Assembly: GCA_002319925.1 (NCBI GenBank)
Contig: DCFP01000008.1
Coordinates: 1-47,730, forward strand
Origin: Holophagaceae bacterium UBA1801
GTDB taxonomy: Bacteria > Acidobacteriota > Holophagae > Holophagales > Holophagaceae
Length of the DNA stretch: 47,730 nucleotides
Reading direction: 5' to 3'
Below are positions 9,301 to 16,615 of this stretch, piece after piece (the first letter of the stretch is position 1; each line of letters starts with the position of its first letter). Below the pieces are notes generated by a model. That model saw only the letters and a list, made by a program, of their open reading frames with translations. It did no database searches and was not told the DNA's origin. The position numbers and the translations under genes were made by a program.

Positions 9301-10528
9301 GGGCAATCAGGCCTACGACAACATCTGGCAGGATTGCGGCGGGATCTCCACTCCGTCTGCGGGCAGTGTCCAGTTTGCGGGCGGCATCGAACATGGGTTC
9401 AACCTCTTCGTCCGTTCGCTATCCGCATCGCAAACACTGAGTGCCACGGAACAGACCGGAACCTCGGATGTCTTCTCGGATGCTGCACGCAACGACTTCC
9501 GGTTGAAGACGCCCACCTTCCCGGGGTTGACGCTCGCCTCTCCCTTCAACCAGGACATGACCCGGCGGGATCGCGGTGCCGATGGAACCTGGGACCTTGG
9601 GGCGCTGGAGTATGGCGGCATCACCCATGGTAGCCAGATCAACGAGACCAACACGGGTGTTCCTCCGGGCCATGTGCTGACGGACGTGAGCACCAGCATT
9701 CTGGTCACGGAAGACTGGATCGCGAACGCGAACGGTGGCTCCCGCATTCTCCAGGACCGGAACTTCCTCTCCGATGCCCACCTCACGGTGGTCGTGGATG
9801 GTTTCACCGTGGAGTGCTGCAAATTCAACGGACGGAGTGGCTTCTCCAATGACGCCAACGATGGGAGCGGACGGGTCGGAAAGAACATCCAGATCGTCGA
9901 ATGCGAATTCGATGGCGATCACCAGAACGTCGGCGGCGATGTGGCCATCGGGGGCAGTGGCCTCACCCTGATGCGGGTCCACGTGCATCGCTGGCCGCGC
10001 GCGATGTGGATCGGCTACGGGGATGTCCGGGTGGAGGAATGCTACTTCCACGACGAGACCGCGGATGGGGGCGATGCGCACCTGGAGAACATCTACGTGG
10101 CGGGCGGCGCGAACATGACCTTCCTCCGGAACAAACTCATCACCAACGAAATCCACATCAACGGCGACAGCCGGATGATGACTTCCGCCTCCCTGGCCAT
10201 CTACAACGAAGGCTACCAGTCGTTTCCCGATCTGGACCACATCCTCGTGCAGGACAACTACTTCGAGAGTGACGGCTACTACACGCTGTACGGTGGCGCG
10301 GTCGTCAGCAAACTGCCGAAGCCCTACGCGAAGAACACAGTCTTCAAGGGAAATATCTTCGGGCGTGGGCTCCACCGGTTCTCGGGTGCAGGCGGGCCAG
10401 GCATCTGCTTCGATCCCACCCAGCCTGGCAATGTGTGGGAGAACAACACTTGGGGTCCCCCGGGGCCTTACTGGCAGCCGGGAGATCCGGCGGAGGGCGA
10501 TATCGTCTTGGCTCCAGGGCCAGGTTGA
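6380..10528 (+). CDS. Giant secreted protein 2: Ig-like repeats of two types plus two beta-helix domains
   Basis: A 1382-residue predicted exported protein. The frame is open from 6284, but ATG 6380 begins a plausible signal peptide (MNPLLSAIGIASVL); no clear Shine-Dalgarno precedes it, so the start is uncertain. Residues about 40–444 hold five Ig-like repeats of the kind found in giant protein 1. Residues about 447–629 hold two Ig-like domains (ITVQP, YQWQVST, YRVIVRNSHG) of the kind found in giant protein 3. A right-handed beta-helix follows (about 633–1075), starting YCVRAGAPAGGNGVDWSTA and closing with WDLGALEYGG, a typical end of such domains. A second beta-helix-like domain (about 1087–1382) has repeated short NxF/VxVEECYF strands. 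The mosaic build links giant genes 1 and 3. A polysaccharide-binding or lyase/epimerase role is possible but unproven. Confidence 0.82.
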   Translation: MNPLLSAIGIASVLCTLRPLSGSAIVATHDASVVTAPLVPVITTASLVVAGTKGIVASVPEQAGCTYAWTCVNATLLTGGRTHAITYQAGFAGTAILKCTVKNAAGTSVSGTQKVIVVATKATIVAASPVTAGATGMTARVPDTTGAQYAWSLTNGAITSPTNGSSITYTAGTAGTAVLNCTVDALPGRKSVTVIAPPSAAITAASPVTSGKAGLTATVPAQTGCTCAWSILGGKITSGATTRMVTYTAGGVGTVTLTCIVKNVAGTAVTQSKVVDVVAPPVTTITAVSPVTAHAVNLTASVPAQANCSYAWTLIGGTITAGGAAHTVTYSAGSAGIAVLKCLVKNAAKASLAGSKSIVVVPLPIATITAASPVITAKVGLSSSVPVQSGCSYAWNLTKGTITAGASSHAMVYTAGAVGTATLSCTVRNQAGTSVTGTKDIKVNPNPAPAITVQPMGTTVNAPSPGAFSVAATGSMPLAYQWQVSTSGNPAWTNVTSGSGATTAKYATASTSGAMNGNRYRVIVRNSHGQAVSLGALLTVNVPPTITGQPANALVTAPAAATFHATATGRPAPTFQWRRNGVDIPGANSASYTIPETTTADDGAALSVVAMNAAGSAFSRDAILTVNAPPSGAVYCVRAGAPAGGNGVDWSTALSALPATLERGATYYIADGAYGGCTFNTPENGSTMITLRKAVQGDHGPGTGWQASYGDGVASFTRSSDSVWVFETGYYCINGQTGGGPASWSSGHGFKVYRTVAGHLVDIRGANWWRPPFPTHLTLEHIELAHMGVDDGGTGNPNVGWSSGILQHWQDGPLNSGLGSSDITVRYCYLHDFPYGAWPICTCEASHWLFEYNHVARNSSSAAQHCEGWQDFGSDDMVARYNWWEDIEGTAVIALKRNNMQDSLNWSVYGNLFSYSIGSNRHGVALGVFGDAREDDKIGDPAWDAYPCSNMLFCNNTIARVMGLNTGMSFRVGTGNQAYDNIWQDCGGISTPSAGSVQFAGGIEHGFNLFVRSLSASQTLSATEQTGTSDVFSDAARNDFRLKTPTFPGLTLASPFNQDMTRRDRGADGTWDLGALEYGGITHGSQINETNTGVPPGHVLTDVSTSILVTEDWIANANGGSRILQDRNFLSDAHLTVVVDGFTVECCKFNGRSGFSNDANDGSGRVGKNIQIVECEFDGDHQNVGGDVAIGGSGLTLMRVHVHRWPRAMWIGYGDVRVEECYFHDETADGGDAHLENIYVAGGANMTFLRNKLITNEIHINGDSRMMTSASLAIYNEGYQSFPDLDHILVQDNYFESDGYYTLYGGAVVSKLPKPYAKNTVFKGNIFGRGLHRFSGAGGPGICFDPTQPGNVWENNTWGPPGPYWQPGDPAEGDIVLAPGPG

Positions 10529-10616
10529 GTCCGTGCGTCTGAAGCGGGTAACCGATAAATCATCATTCGGAAAGAAATTCAGCCAACGGTAGAATGGACG
10601 TTTGGCTGGATGATGC

Positions 10617-10637
10617 ATGAAGTTCCATATCGAAACC
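10617..10637 (+). repeat. 21-bp direct repeat of the miaB start region
   Basis: These 21 bases are identical to 10780–10800, the first seven codons of miaB; identity stops at the next base. The two copies bracket 142 bp of hairpin-rich DNA. An exact 21-mer is far beyond chance in a window of this size, so it records a local duplication or an insertion event. Confidence 0.9.
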
Positions 10638-10655
10638 ACGGGGCCCCATCCGCGA

Positions 10656-10697
10656 GCCCGCCGGGCGAGCGGGAGGACGTGCCTAGATGGCACGTCC
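10656..10697. repeat. Double hairpin, REP-like, between the miaB-start duplicates
   Basis: A short hairpin GCCC-GCC-GGGC (10656–10666) is followed by a perfect 9-bp hairpin GGACGTGCC / GGCACGTCC (10675–10683 with 10689–10697, loop TAGAT). No T tract follows, so a simple terminator is unlikely. The layout of adjacent GC-rich stems recalls REP sequences mobilised by RAYT-type transposases, but no such transposase is in the window and the link is a guess. Confidence 0.5.
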
Positions 10698-10779
10698 GAT
10701 CTGGGGGTAGTCCTGTTCATCGGCATCGCCTTAGGGATCGTGAACACATCGAAAATGCAGTAAGAAGGGTAAGGCCAGA

Positions 10780-12084
10780 ATGAAGTTCCATATCGAAACC
10801 TGGGGATGCCAGATGAACGACCACGACAGCGAGAAACTGTCGGGGCTGCTCGTCAAGGAAGGCCACGAGCCCGTGGCATCGGCCGCTGATGCGGATCTGG
10901 TGCTGCTCAACACGTGCTCCATCCGCGAGAAGGCGGTTCACAAGGTCTATTCGGAGCTGGGACGCTTGCGGGAGGAGAAGGAGCAGAAACCGCTCCTCAT
11001 CGGCGTCGTGGGATGCCTTGCCCAGCAGGACAAGGAGGCCATCTTCAAGCGTGCGCCCCACGTGGACATCGTGCTCGGCACCATGGCCATCAAGCAGTTG
11101 CCGAAGCTTGTGGGTGAAGCCGCGGCGGGGCGGAAGCGCGTCATCGATACGCAGGAATATCCTGACAACCATCTCTTTCCGCCCGAAGTGACCCAGCGGA
11201 GCTCCACGGCCAAGGGACTGGTGACCATCATCGAGGGCTGCAACCACGCCTGCACGTACTGCGTGGTGCCGACCACGCGTGGGCCTGAACGGCACAGGCC
11301 CGTCGCTGATGTTCTGGGTGAGGTGCAAGGTCTGGTGCAGCGCGGCTATCGCGAGGTGGAACTCCTGGGCCAGAACGTGAACAGTTACGCCGGTGGATGC
11401 AGTTTCGCGGAGCTTCTCGACCGGATTTCGGAAATCGATGGGCTGGAGTGGATCCGCTTCACCACAAGCCATCCCATGAACTTCACGCAGGAACTCGCGC
11501 ACGTCCTGGTGGCCAATTCCAAGGTCGCGCCCTTCCTGCACCTGCCCGTGCAGAGCGGCAGCGACAAGATTCTCCGTCGCATGGGGCGCCAGTACACCTC
11601 CGCGGAATATCTCGAGCGCATCGCCTTCCTGGGCGAAGGCCGGAATCGTCTCAGCCTGTCCACGGATTTCATCGTGGGCTTCCCCGATGAGTCGGACGAG
11701 GATTTCGAGGCCACCATGCGCATCCTGGACCAGGTAGCCTTCGATGCCTCCTTCAGTTTCGTCTACTCGCCCAGGCCGGGCACCCCGGCGCTGAAATACA
11801 AGGACGATATTCCGATGCGCGTGAAATCGGAGCGCCTGGCGCGGCTGCAGGCACGCCAGACGGAACTCACGTTTCAGAGCCACCGCCGCATGATCGGGTG
11901 CGTACTGCAGGCGCGGATCGAGAGCCATGAACCCACGGAAGCGGGGCACTGGATGGCCCGCACGGGCCAGTGGCAGAACGTGCATCTGAAGGCCGGTGAA
12001 GATTCGACCTTGCCTTTCGGCGAATTGGTCAGTGTCAAGATCACGGGTGCGGGACCCCATTTCCTCACGGCGGAAACGCTCTGA
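10780..12084 (+). CDS. miaB: tRNA-2-methylthio-N6-dimethylallyladenosine synthase MiaB
   Basis: A 434-residue radical-SAM methylthiotransferase that adds the methylthio group to i6A37 of tRNAs reading UNN codons, in the cytoplasm. The N-terminal cluster domain has Cys10, Cys46 and Cys79 (ETWGCQMN, LLNTCSIRE, GVVGCLAQQ). The radical-SAM motif CNHACTYC supplies Cys154, Cys158 and Cys161. The C-terminal region (from about 370) matches the TRAM domain. Length is normal for MiaB. The start at 10780 is preceded by AGAAGGGTAAGG. The gene lies between two giant secreted protein genes with which it has no obvious functional tie. An exact copy of its first 21 bases lies 163 bp upstream. Confidence 0.96.
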   Translation: MKFHIETWGCQMNDHDSEKLSGLLVKEGHEPVASAADADLVLLNTCSIREKAVHKVYSELGRLREEKEQKPLLIGVVGCLAQQDKEAIFKRAPHVDIVLGTMAIKQLPKLVGEAAAGRKRVIDTQEYPDNHLFPPEVTQRSSTAKGLVTIIEGCNHACTYCVVPTTRGPERHRPVADVLGEVQGLVQRGYREVELLGQNVNSYAGGCSFAELLDRISEIDGLEWIRFTTSHPMNFTQELAHVLVANSKVAPFLHLPVQSGSDKILRRMGRQYTSAEYLERIAFLGEGRNRLSLSTDFIVGFPDESDEDFEATMRILDQVAFDASFSFVYSPRPGTPALKYKDDIPMRVKSERLARLQARQTELTFQSHRRMIGCVLQARIESHEPTEAGHWMARTGQWQNVHLKAGEDSTLPFGELVSVKITGAGPHFLTAETL

Positions 12085-12221
12085 CCCATGCGCATTCCGG
12101 AAAGCTAGAGTTGATGGCCTGCCTAGCCACGAACTCAACGCTCACGGACCGAGACCGGGCTGGCCAGTGAGCGATGTCTTGTCCCGAAGTACCTGGTCAT
12201 CCGTTCTGAACTTGTTTGTTG

Positions 12222-12252
12222 CTGTACCGTCCGGGAAACCTCCGCCTGTACC
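12222..12252 (+). promoter_or_regulatory. 24-bp-spaced CTGTACC direct-repeat element upstream of giant protein 3
   Basis: CTGTACC occurs at 12222–12228 and 12246–12252, exactly 24 bp apart with GGGA in the spacer, as in the other two elements. It lies in the 302-nt gap between miaB and giant gene 3. The distance from the second heptamer to the GTG start at 12387 is 135 nt, the same as for giant gene 1. The rest of the gap contains only a weak interrupted hairpin after miaB (12108–12136) and a block AATACC…GGGCCGGAG (12289–12305) that resembles 2381–2400 in the leader of giant gene 1. Confidence 0.6.
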
Positions 12253-12386
12253 TTTCCAGCGCTTGGCATTGGATCGATGTTGATAGGCAATACCCCGGGC
12301 CGGAGGCTCATCCTCAGGTCTGCACTTCAATTGGTGGAGGTAGGCGTCCATCCTCAGTTTCGATGGTGGTTGAACTTGGAGGTTCA

Positions 12387-15300
12387 GTGCGTCACCGCGT
12401 TCTTCCCCTGCTGACAGCCATGTTCGCGGCGGGCCTCCTGCTCCCTGGGGCGGCAGTTCCTTCCATCAGCCAACAGCCGGCCGATCAGATCGTCAATGCC
12501 CCTGTGGTGGCCCATTTCTCGGTGAGGGCCACGGGAGCACCCATTCCGGCTTATCAGTGGCAGGTCTCCAGGGATGGCGGGAGCACCTGGGGAAACGTGA
12601 GCACGGGCTCGGGCGGAATGAAGGCAGACTACACGACCGCCGCCACTTCCTTGGCCAGCAAAGGATGGCGGTTCCGGGTCGCGGTCAAGAATTCTGCGGG
12701 AAGCGTGACGAGCCAGCCAGCCCTTTTGACGGTCAAGACCGTGCCGGCCATCGTCACCCAACCCACGAATGAATCGGTGACGGACCCCGCAACGGCTACC
12801 TTCACGGTGAAGGCCGCGGGATTTCCATTGCCGACCTATCAGTGGCAGGTCTCCACGAACGGGGCTCCCTGGGCCAATGCGACCAGCGGGGCGGGTGCCA
12901 CGACCGCCAGCTACACGACGGCCGCCACCTCCCCGAGTGATCGTGGCAAGAAGTTCCGGGTGGTGGTCAGCAACGAGCGAGGCAGCGTCACGAGCCAGGC
13001 CGTGGTCTTGATCGTGAACACGCTGCCCCGGATCACGACCCAGCCCGTCGATCAGACCGTCAACGCCCCGGCTCTGGCCGCTTTCACGGTGGTGGGCACG
13101 GGCATGCCTGCGCCAACCTGCCAGTGGCAGGTGTCCTCGAACGGAGGTTCGACCTGGGTCAACGTGAGCAGCGGAATGGGCGGCACTTCGGCGCACTACA
13201 CGACGGCTGCGACCTCTTTGGCCAGCAATGGGCTGAAATTCCGTGTGGTGCTGAAGAACGTGGCCGGAAGACTGATCAGCTCGGTGGTGACGCTGACCGT
13301 GAAGGTGGCTCCCGCCATCACGGTGCAGCCCGCGAACCGGACCGTCACCGCCCCAGCCCCGGCGACCTTCACGGTGAAGGCCACGGGTTTCCCCCTGCCC
13401 GCGTACCAATGGCAGACATCCACGAACGGGACAACCTGGGCCAATGCGACCGGGGGAACAGGCGCCCTGACGGCCAGCTATACGACCGGTGCGACCTCTC
13501 TCGGCGGCAATGGCCGGAAGTATCGCGTGGTCGTCTCCAATGAGCGTGGCAGCCGCATCAGCTCTGTGGCCACACTCACGGTGAGGACGGTTCCGATTAT
13601 CACGGCCCAGCCCCTGAACGCCATCGTTCTGGTCAGCCATACGGCGAAGTTCCAGGTGACCGCCACCGGGACAGCGCCCTTTTCCTATCAATGGAAGAAA
13701 AACGGTGCAGCCATCGCCGGCGCCACCAGTTCCAGTTACATCACCCCTTCGGAAGTCCTCTCCGATGATGAATCGCAATTTTCCGTGCGGGTGTCGAATG
13801 CTGTGGGCAATTCCCTTTCGAGTCCCGCAATCCTGAGGGTGCATCCGGCCGTACCTGTCATCAGCGGCCAGCCTCAGGCCATCACGGTCTCCGAAGGCCA
13901 GACTGCCATTTTCTCGGTGACTGCCAGCGGAACCGGACCACTCACCTACCAATGGCTGAAGAATGGCGTGCCGATCTCCGGGGCTGATGCCTCTCGCTGG
14001 ACCAGTCCCGTCACGCACCTGGCGGACAGCGGCGCGCTCTTCAGCGTCGTGGTCACCGATGGCTACGATGGCAGCGTCACCAGCAGCGGCGCAGCTTTGA
14101 CGGTCGTTGCCAGCGGTGTTCCGACCGAGTTCTACGTGGATCCCGTGAACGGCTCGGACGCTGGGGATGGGAGTTCCCTGCATCCCTGGAAAAATCTGCA
14201 GAATGTGATGAACACCCTCGTGGAGACACAGACCTGGCCGAGCCTGCCGTACAAGGAAGGCGAAAAACTAGTTCCCGCGAATGCGGGTGCCCCCGTGCAG
14301 GCTGGGGACACGATCTGGCTGCGGTCAGGCAACCATGGGAATCTGCTCATCCAGGGCAAGTACAACACCGCTCCCATCACCCTCGCGGCCGATACGGGAA
14401 GCACGCCCACCTTCAGCAATGTGCGGGTGCAATCATCACAGAACTGGATTCTCCGGGGTCTCTGGGTCAGTCCCACCTATGGTGCCGGTTACAGCAACAG
14501 CACCATGGTGACTGCCGATCGGGACTCCTGGTGGGGGCCCGCCAGTGATATCACCTTCGATGGGCTGGATATCTTCTCCGTACCCGATGAGAGCGTTTGG
14601 ACCACGAAAGCGGATTGGGACGAGAAGGCCGCCAGCGCCATCGTGGCCTCCGCTGACAGGGTGTCCGTCCGGAACTGCAGCATCCGCAACGTCAACTATG
14701 GCATTTGCCTGGGCGGGATAGGCTCCCGGGCCGAGCACAACACCATCGATGGCTTTTGCGGCGATGGCATGGACGGGCTGGGGGACGAAGAAACCTTTGA
14801 ATACAACCTCGTGAAGAATGCGAGGGACGTGAACGATACCCACCGGGACGGGTTCCAGTCCTGGTCCACGGGACCCACCGGGACGGTAGGCACGGGGACC
14901 GTCAAGAACATTCGGCTCTGCGGGAATGTCATTCATTCCTACGAGAACCCGGACATCCCCTGTGCGGGCACGCTCCAGGGGATCAGTTGCTTCGATGGCA
15001 TGTACCAGGGATGGATCGTTGAGAACAACGTCGTCATCACCGATAGCTATCACGGGATCACCTTCTACGGCGCCAAGGATGTGCGGATCGTGAACAACAC
15101 GGTGATGCTGGAACCCAATCGCGTGCCAGCGGGAACGGACACCCTCTGGATCCTCGTGGACCATCACAAATCGGGGACGCCAAGTTCCGACTGTGTGGTG
15201 CGCAACAACCTCGCCACCTCGATCAGCACGAGCGGAACGGGGAACAAGGTGGACCACAACATCGTCCCGCCGGCGGACGCGGCGGGGTACTTCGCGGATC

Positions 15301-16568
15301 TTGGCCATCACGACGTCCACCCGGTCAGCGGCTCTCCAGCCATCGACCAGGGAAGCGATCTCCTGGCGCCGGCCCTGGACGCCGATGGCAACCTCCGGCC
15401 CCAGGGCATCGCATTCGATGTGGGCGCCTATGAATACGTGCCTCCGTCCATCGATGATGGCAAGCGCATGATCCAGCTCTCCACGCCCGTGATAACTACG
15501 GATCAATTCGTTGCGGACAAAGCGAACCTGGAGGCCTCGCCCTTCGATGGGTTCGTCTTCGCCCTGAAGGCCGGGCGCACCGTGTTCCAGGCCTCGGCTT
15601 ACGACAGCACAGCCTTCGCTCCCGACCTGGTTCTTCTGCCCAGCATCAACTCGCCCAAGCTCAAGGAAAACTTTCTGCTCATGCGGGGCGAAATGGAAAG
15701 CACCTTCGATCCCTTCGATGATGCCCAGTGGACCGTGGCTGACGGCAACATCCGGGCCTTTGCCAGTGCCGCCAAAGCGGGCTCCCTCGCGGGAATCGTC
15801 TTCGATCCCGAAGCGTATTCCGGTTACAAAGGACTGTTCGCTTACGGCAGCTATGACCATGCTCAGCACGGCTTCGCCCAGTGCCAGGCCCAAATCCGAA
15901 CCCGGGGCGCCCAGTTCGTGAGGGCCATCCAGGAGAGCTATCCGGGCTGCCGCATCTTCACCCTGGTGGGGCTGAGCAGCCTGAAGTTGTTGATCGAGAA
16001 TGTCCGAAAGTACCAGGATCCGAGCATCTATGCGGCGCAGCTGCCCACGAGTCCCTACGGACTGATGCCCTCCTGGATCAACGGAATGCTCGACGCCATT
16101 TCCGGCAGCACCAGGATCGTGGATGGGAACGAGATCACCTACTCCTACTACCGCAGCACGTGGTACGCCTACGAGAAGGGCCTCATCCAGACCAACGGCG
16201 CGCAGGATCTCATCGATGCTGCGAACCAGGGGAACTACGCGGGGCAGGTGAGCATCGGGGTGGCGGATTACCTGGACGCGAGCTACGACCTTTACAGCCA
16301 GCCATCGAACCTCGCGCACTACCTTCCGATCGCTGATCTGTCGAAGTTCTTCCAGTACCAGGTCTACCATGGATTGCTCGCCACGGACCGGTACTACTGG
16401 GTCTATTCAGAGCACACCAACTGGTCGAACCGCACCAACATTCCCGCCGACGCAGAGCAGGCCCTGCGGGTGGCGCGAGCGAAGGCCGCTGCGGGAGATC
16501 CCCTGGGATTCGACCTTGAAGCCGAGATCACGCAGGCCGAGAACGCATTGATAGCTGCGGGGTACTGA
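12387..16568 (+). CDS. Giant secreted protein 3: six Ig-like domains, beta-helix and a glycosidase-like C-terminal domain
   Basis: A 1393-residue predicted exported protein. The frame is open from 12216, but GTG 12387 has GGAGG four bases upstream and begins a signal peptide (VRHRVLPLLTAMFAAGLLLPGA), so it is preferred. Six Ig-like domains follow (about residues 24–577), with pattern ITxQPxxxTVxAPAxATFTV, YQWQVSTNG and FRVVVSNERG. A right-handed beta-helix begins EFYVDPVNGSDAGDGSS (about 581) and closes with FDVGAYEYVPP (about 1018). The last 370 residues look like a TIM-barrel glycoside-hydrolase-type domain (GIVFDPEAY, GLMPSWINGMLDAI, VDGNEITYSYY, YYWVYSEHTNW), where the acidic residues at strand ends could be catalytic; that assignment is inference. 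Six Ig units plus helix plus barrel suggests a polysaccharide-acting enzyme displayed outside the cell. Confidence 0.82.
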   Translation: MRHRVLPLLTAMFAAGLLLPGAAVPSISQQPADQIVNAPVVAHFSVRATGAPIPAYQWQVSRDGGSTWGNVSTGSGGMKADYTTAATSLASKGWRFRVAVKNSAGSVTSQPALLTVKTVPAIVTQPTNESVTDPATATFTVKAAGFPLPTYQWQVSTNGAPWANATSGAGATTASYTTAATSPSDRGKKFRVVVSNERGSVTSQAVVLIVNTLPRITTQPVDQTVNAPALAAFTVVGTGMPAPTCQWQVSSNGGSTWVNVSSGMGGTSAHYTTAATSLASNGLKFRVVLKNVAGRLISSVVTLTVKVAPAITVQPANRTVTAPAPATFTVKATGFPLPAYQWQTSTNGTTWANATGGTGALTASYTTGATSLGGNGRKYRVVVSNERGSRISSVATLTVRTVPIITAQPLNAIVLVSHTAKFQVTATGTAPFSYQWKKNGAAIAGATSSSYITPSEVLSDDESQFSVRVSNAVGNSLSSPAILRVHPAVPVISGQPQAITVSEGQTAIFSVTASGTGPLTYQWLKNGVPISGADASRWTSPVTHLADSGALFSVVVTDGYDGSVTSSGAALTVVASGVPTEFYVDPVNGSDAGDGSSLHPWKNLQNVMNTLVETQTWPSLPYKEGEKLVPANAGAPVQAGDTIWLRSGNHGNLLIQGKYNTAPITLAADTGSTPTFSNVRVQSSQNWILRGLWVSPTYGAGYSNSTMVTADRDSWWGPASDITFDGLDIFSVPDESVWTTKADWDEKAASAIVASADRVSVRNCSIRNVNYGICLGGIGSRAEHNTIDGFCGDGMDGLGDEETFEYNLVKNARDVNDTHRDGFQSWSTGPTGTVGTGTVKNIRLCGNVIHSYENPDIPCAGTLQGISCFDGMYQGWIVENNVVITDSYHGITFYGAKDVRIVNNTVMLEPNRVPAGTDTLWILVDHHKSGTPSSDCVVRNNLATSISTSGTGNKVDHNIVPPADAAGYFADLGHHDVHPVSGSPAIDQGSDLLAPALDADGNLRPQGIAFDVGAYEYVPPSIDDGKRMIQLSTPVITTDQFVADKANLEASPFDGFVFALKAGRTVFQASAYDSTAFAPDLVLLPSINSPKLKENFLLMRGEMESTFDPFDDAQWTVADGNIRAFASAAKAGSLAGIVFDPEAYSGYKGLFAYGSYDHAQHGFAQCQAQIRTRGAQFVRAIQESYPGCRIFTLVGLSSLKLLIENVRKYQDPSIYAAQLPTSPYGLMPSWINGMLDAISGSTRIVDGNEITYSYYRSTWYAYEKGLIQTNGAQDLIDAANQGNYAGQVSIGVADYLDASYDLYSQPSNLAHYLPIADLSKFFQYQVYHGLLATDRYYWVYSEHTNWSNRTNIPADAEQALRVARAKAAAGDPLGFDLEAEITQAENALIAAGY

Positions 16569-16615
16569 TCCAGTTCCGCGTTCGACTCACCACCAAATTC
16601 ACCCCGGGAAGAGCG

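Larger units (their letters stand above)
10617..10763 (+). other. Chimeric 48-codon ORF starting with a duplicate of the miaB 5' end
   Basis: The first seven codons (MKFHIET) are an exact nucleotide copy of the start of miaB, which begins 163 bp downstream. The frame then diverges and continues through an Arg/Gly-rich stretch to a hydrophobic end (LGVVLFIGIALGIVN) and a TAA at 10761. It lacks an evident ribosome-binding site. It may be a non-coding relic of a duplication, or a tiny translated leader; nothing in the sequence decides between them. Confidence 0.3.

Noticed and set aside
12384..16370. Long minus-strand open frames (599 and 644 codons) opposite giant gene 3
   Set aside because: They are antisense shadows of a high-GC coding strand, low in complexity, without Shine-Dalgarno sites or recognisable domains.
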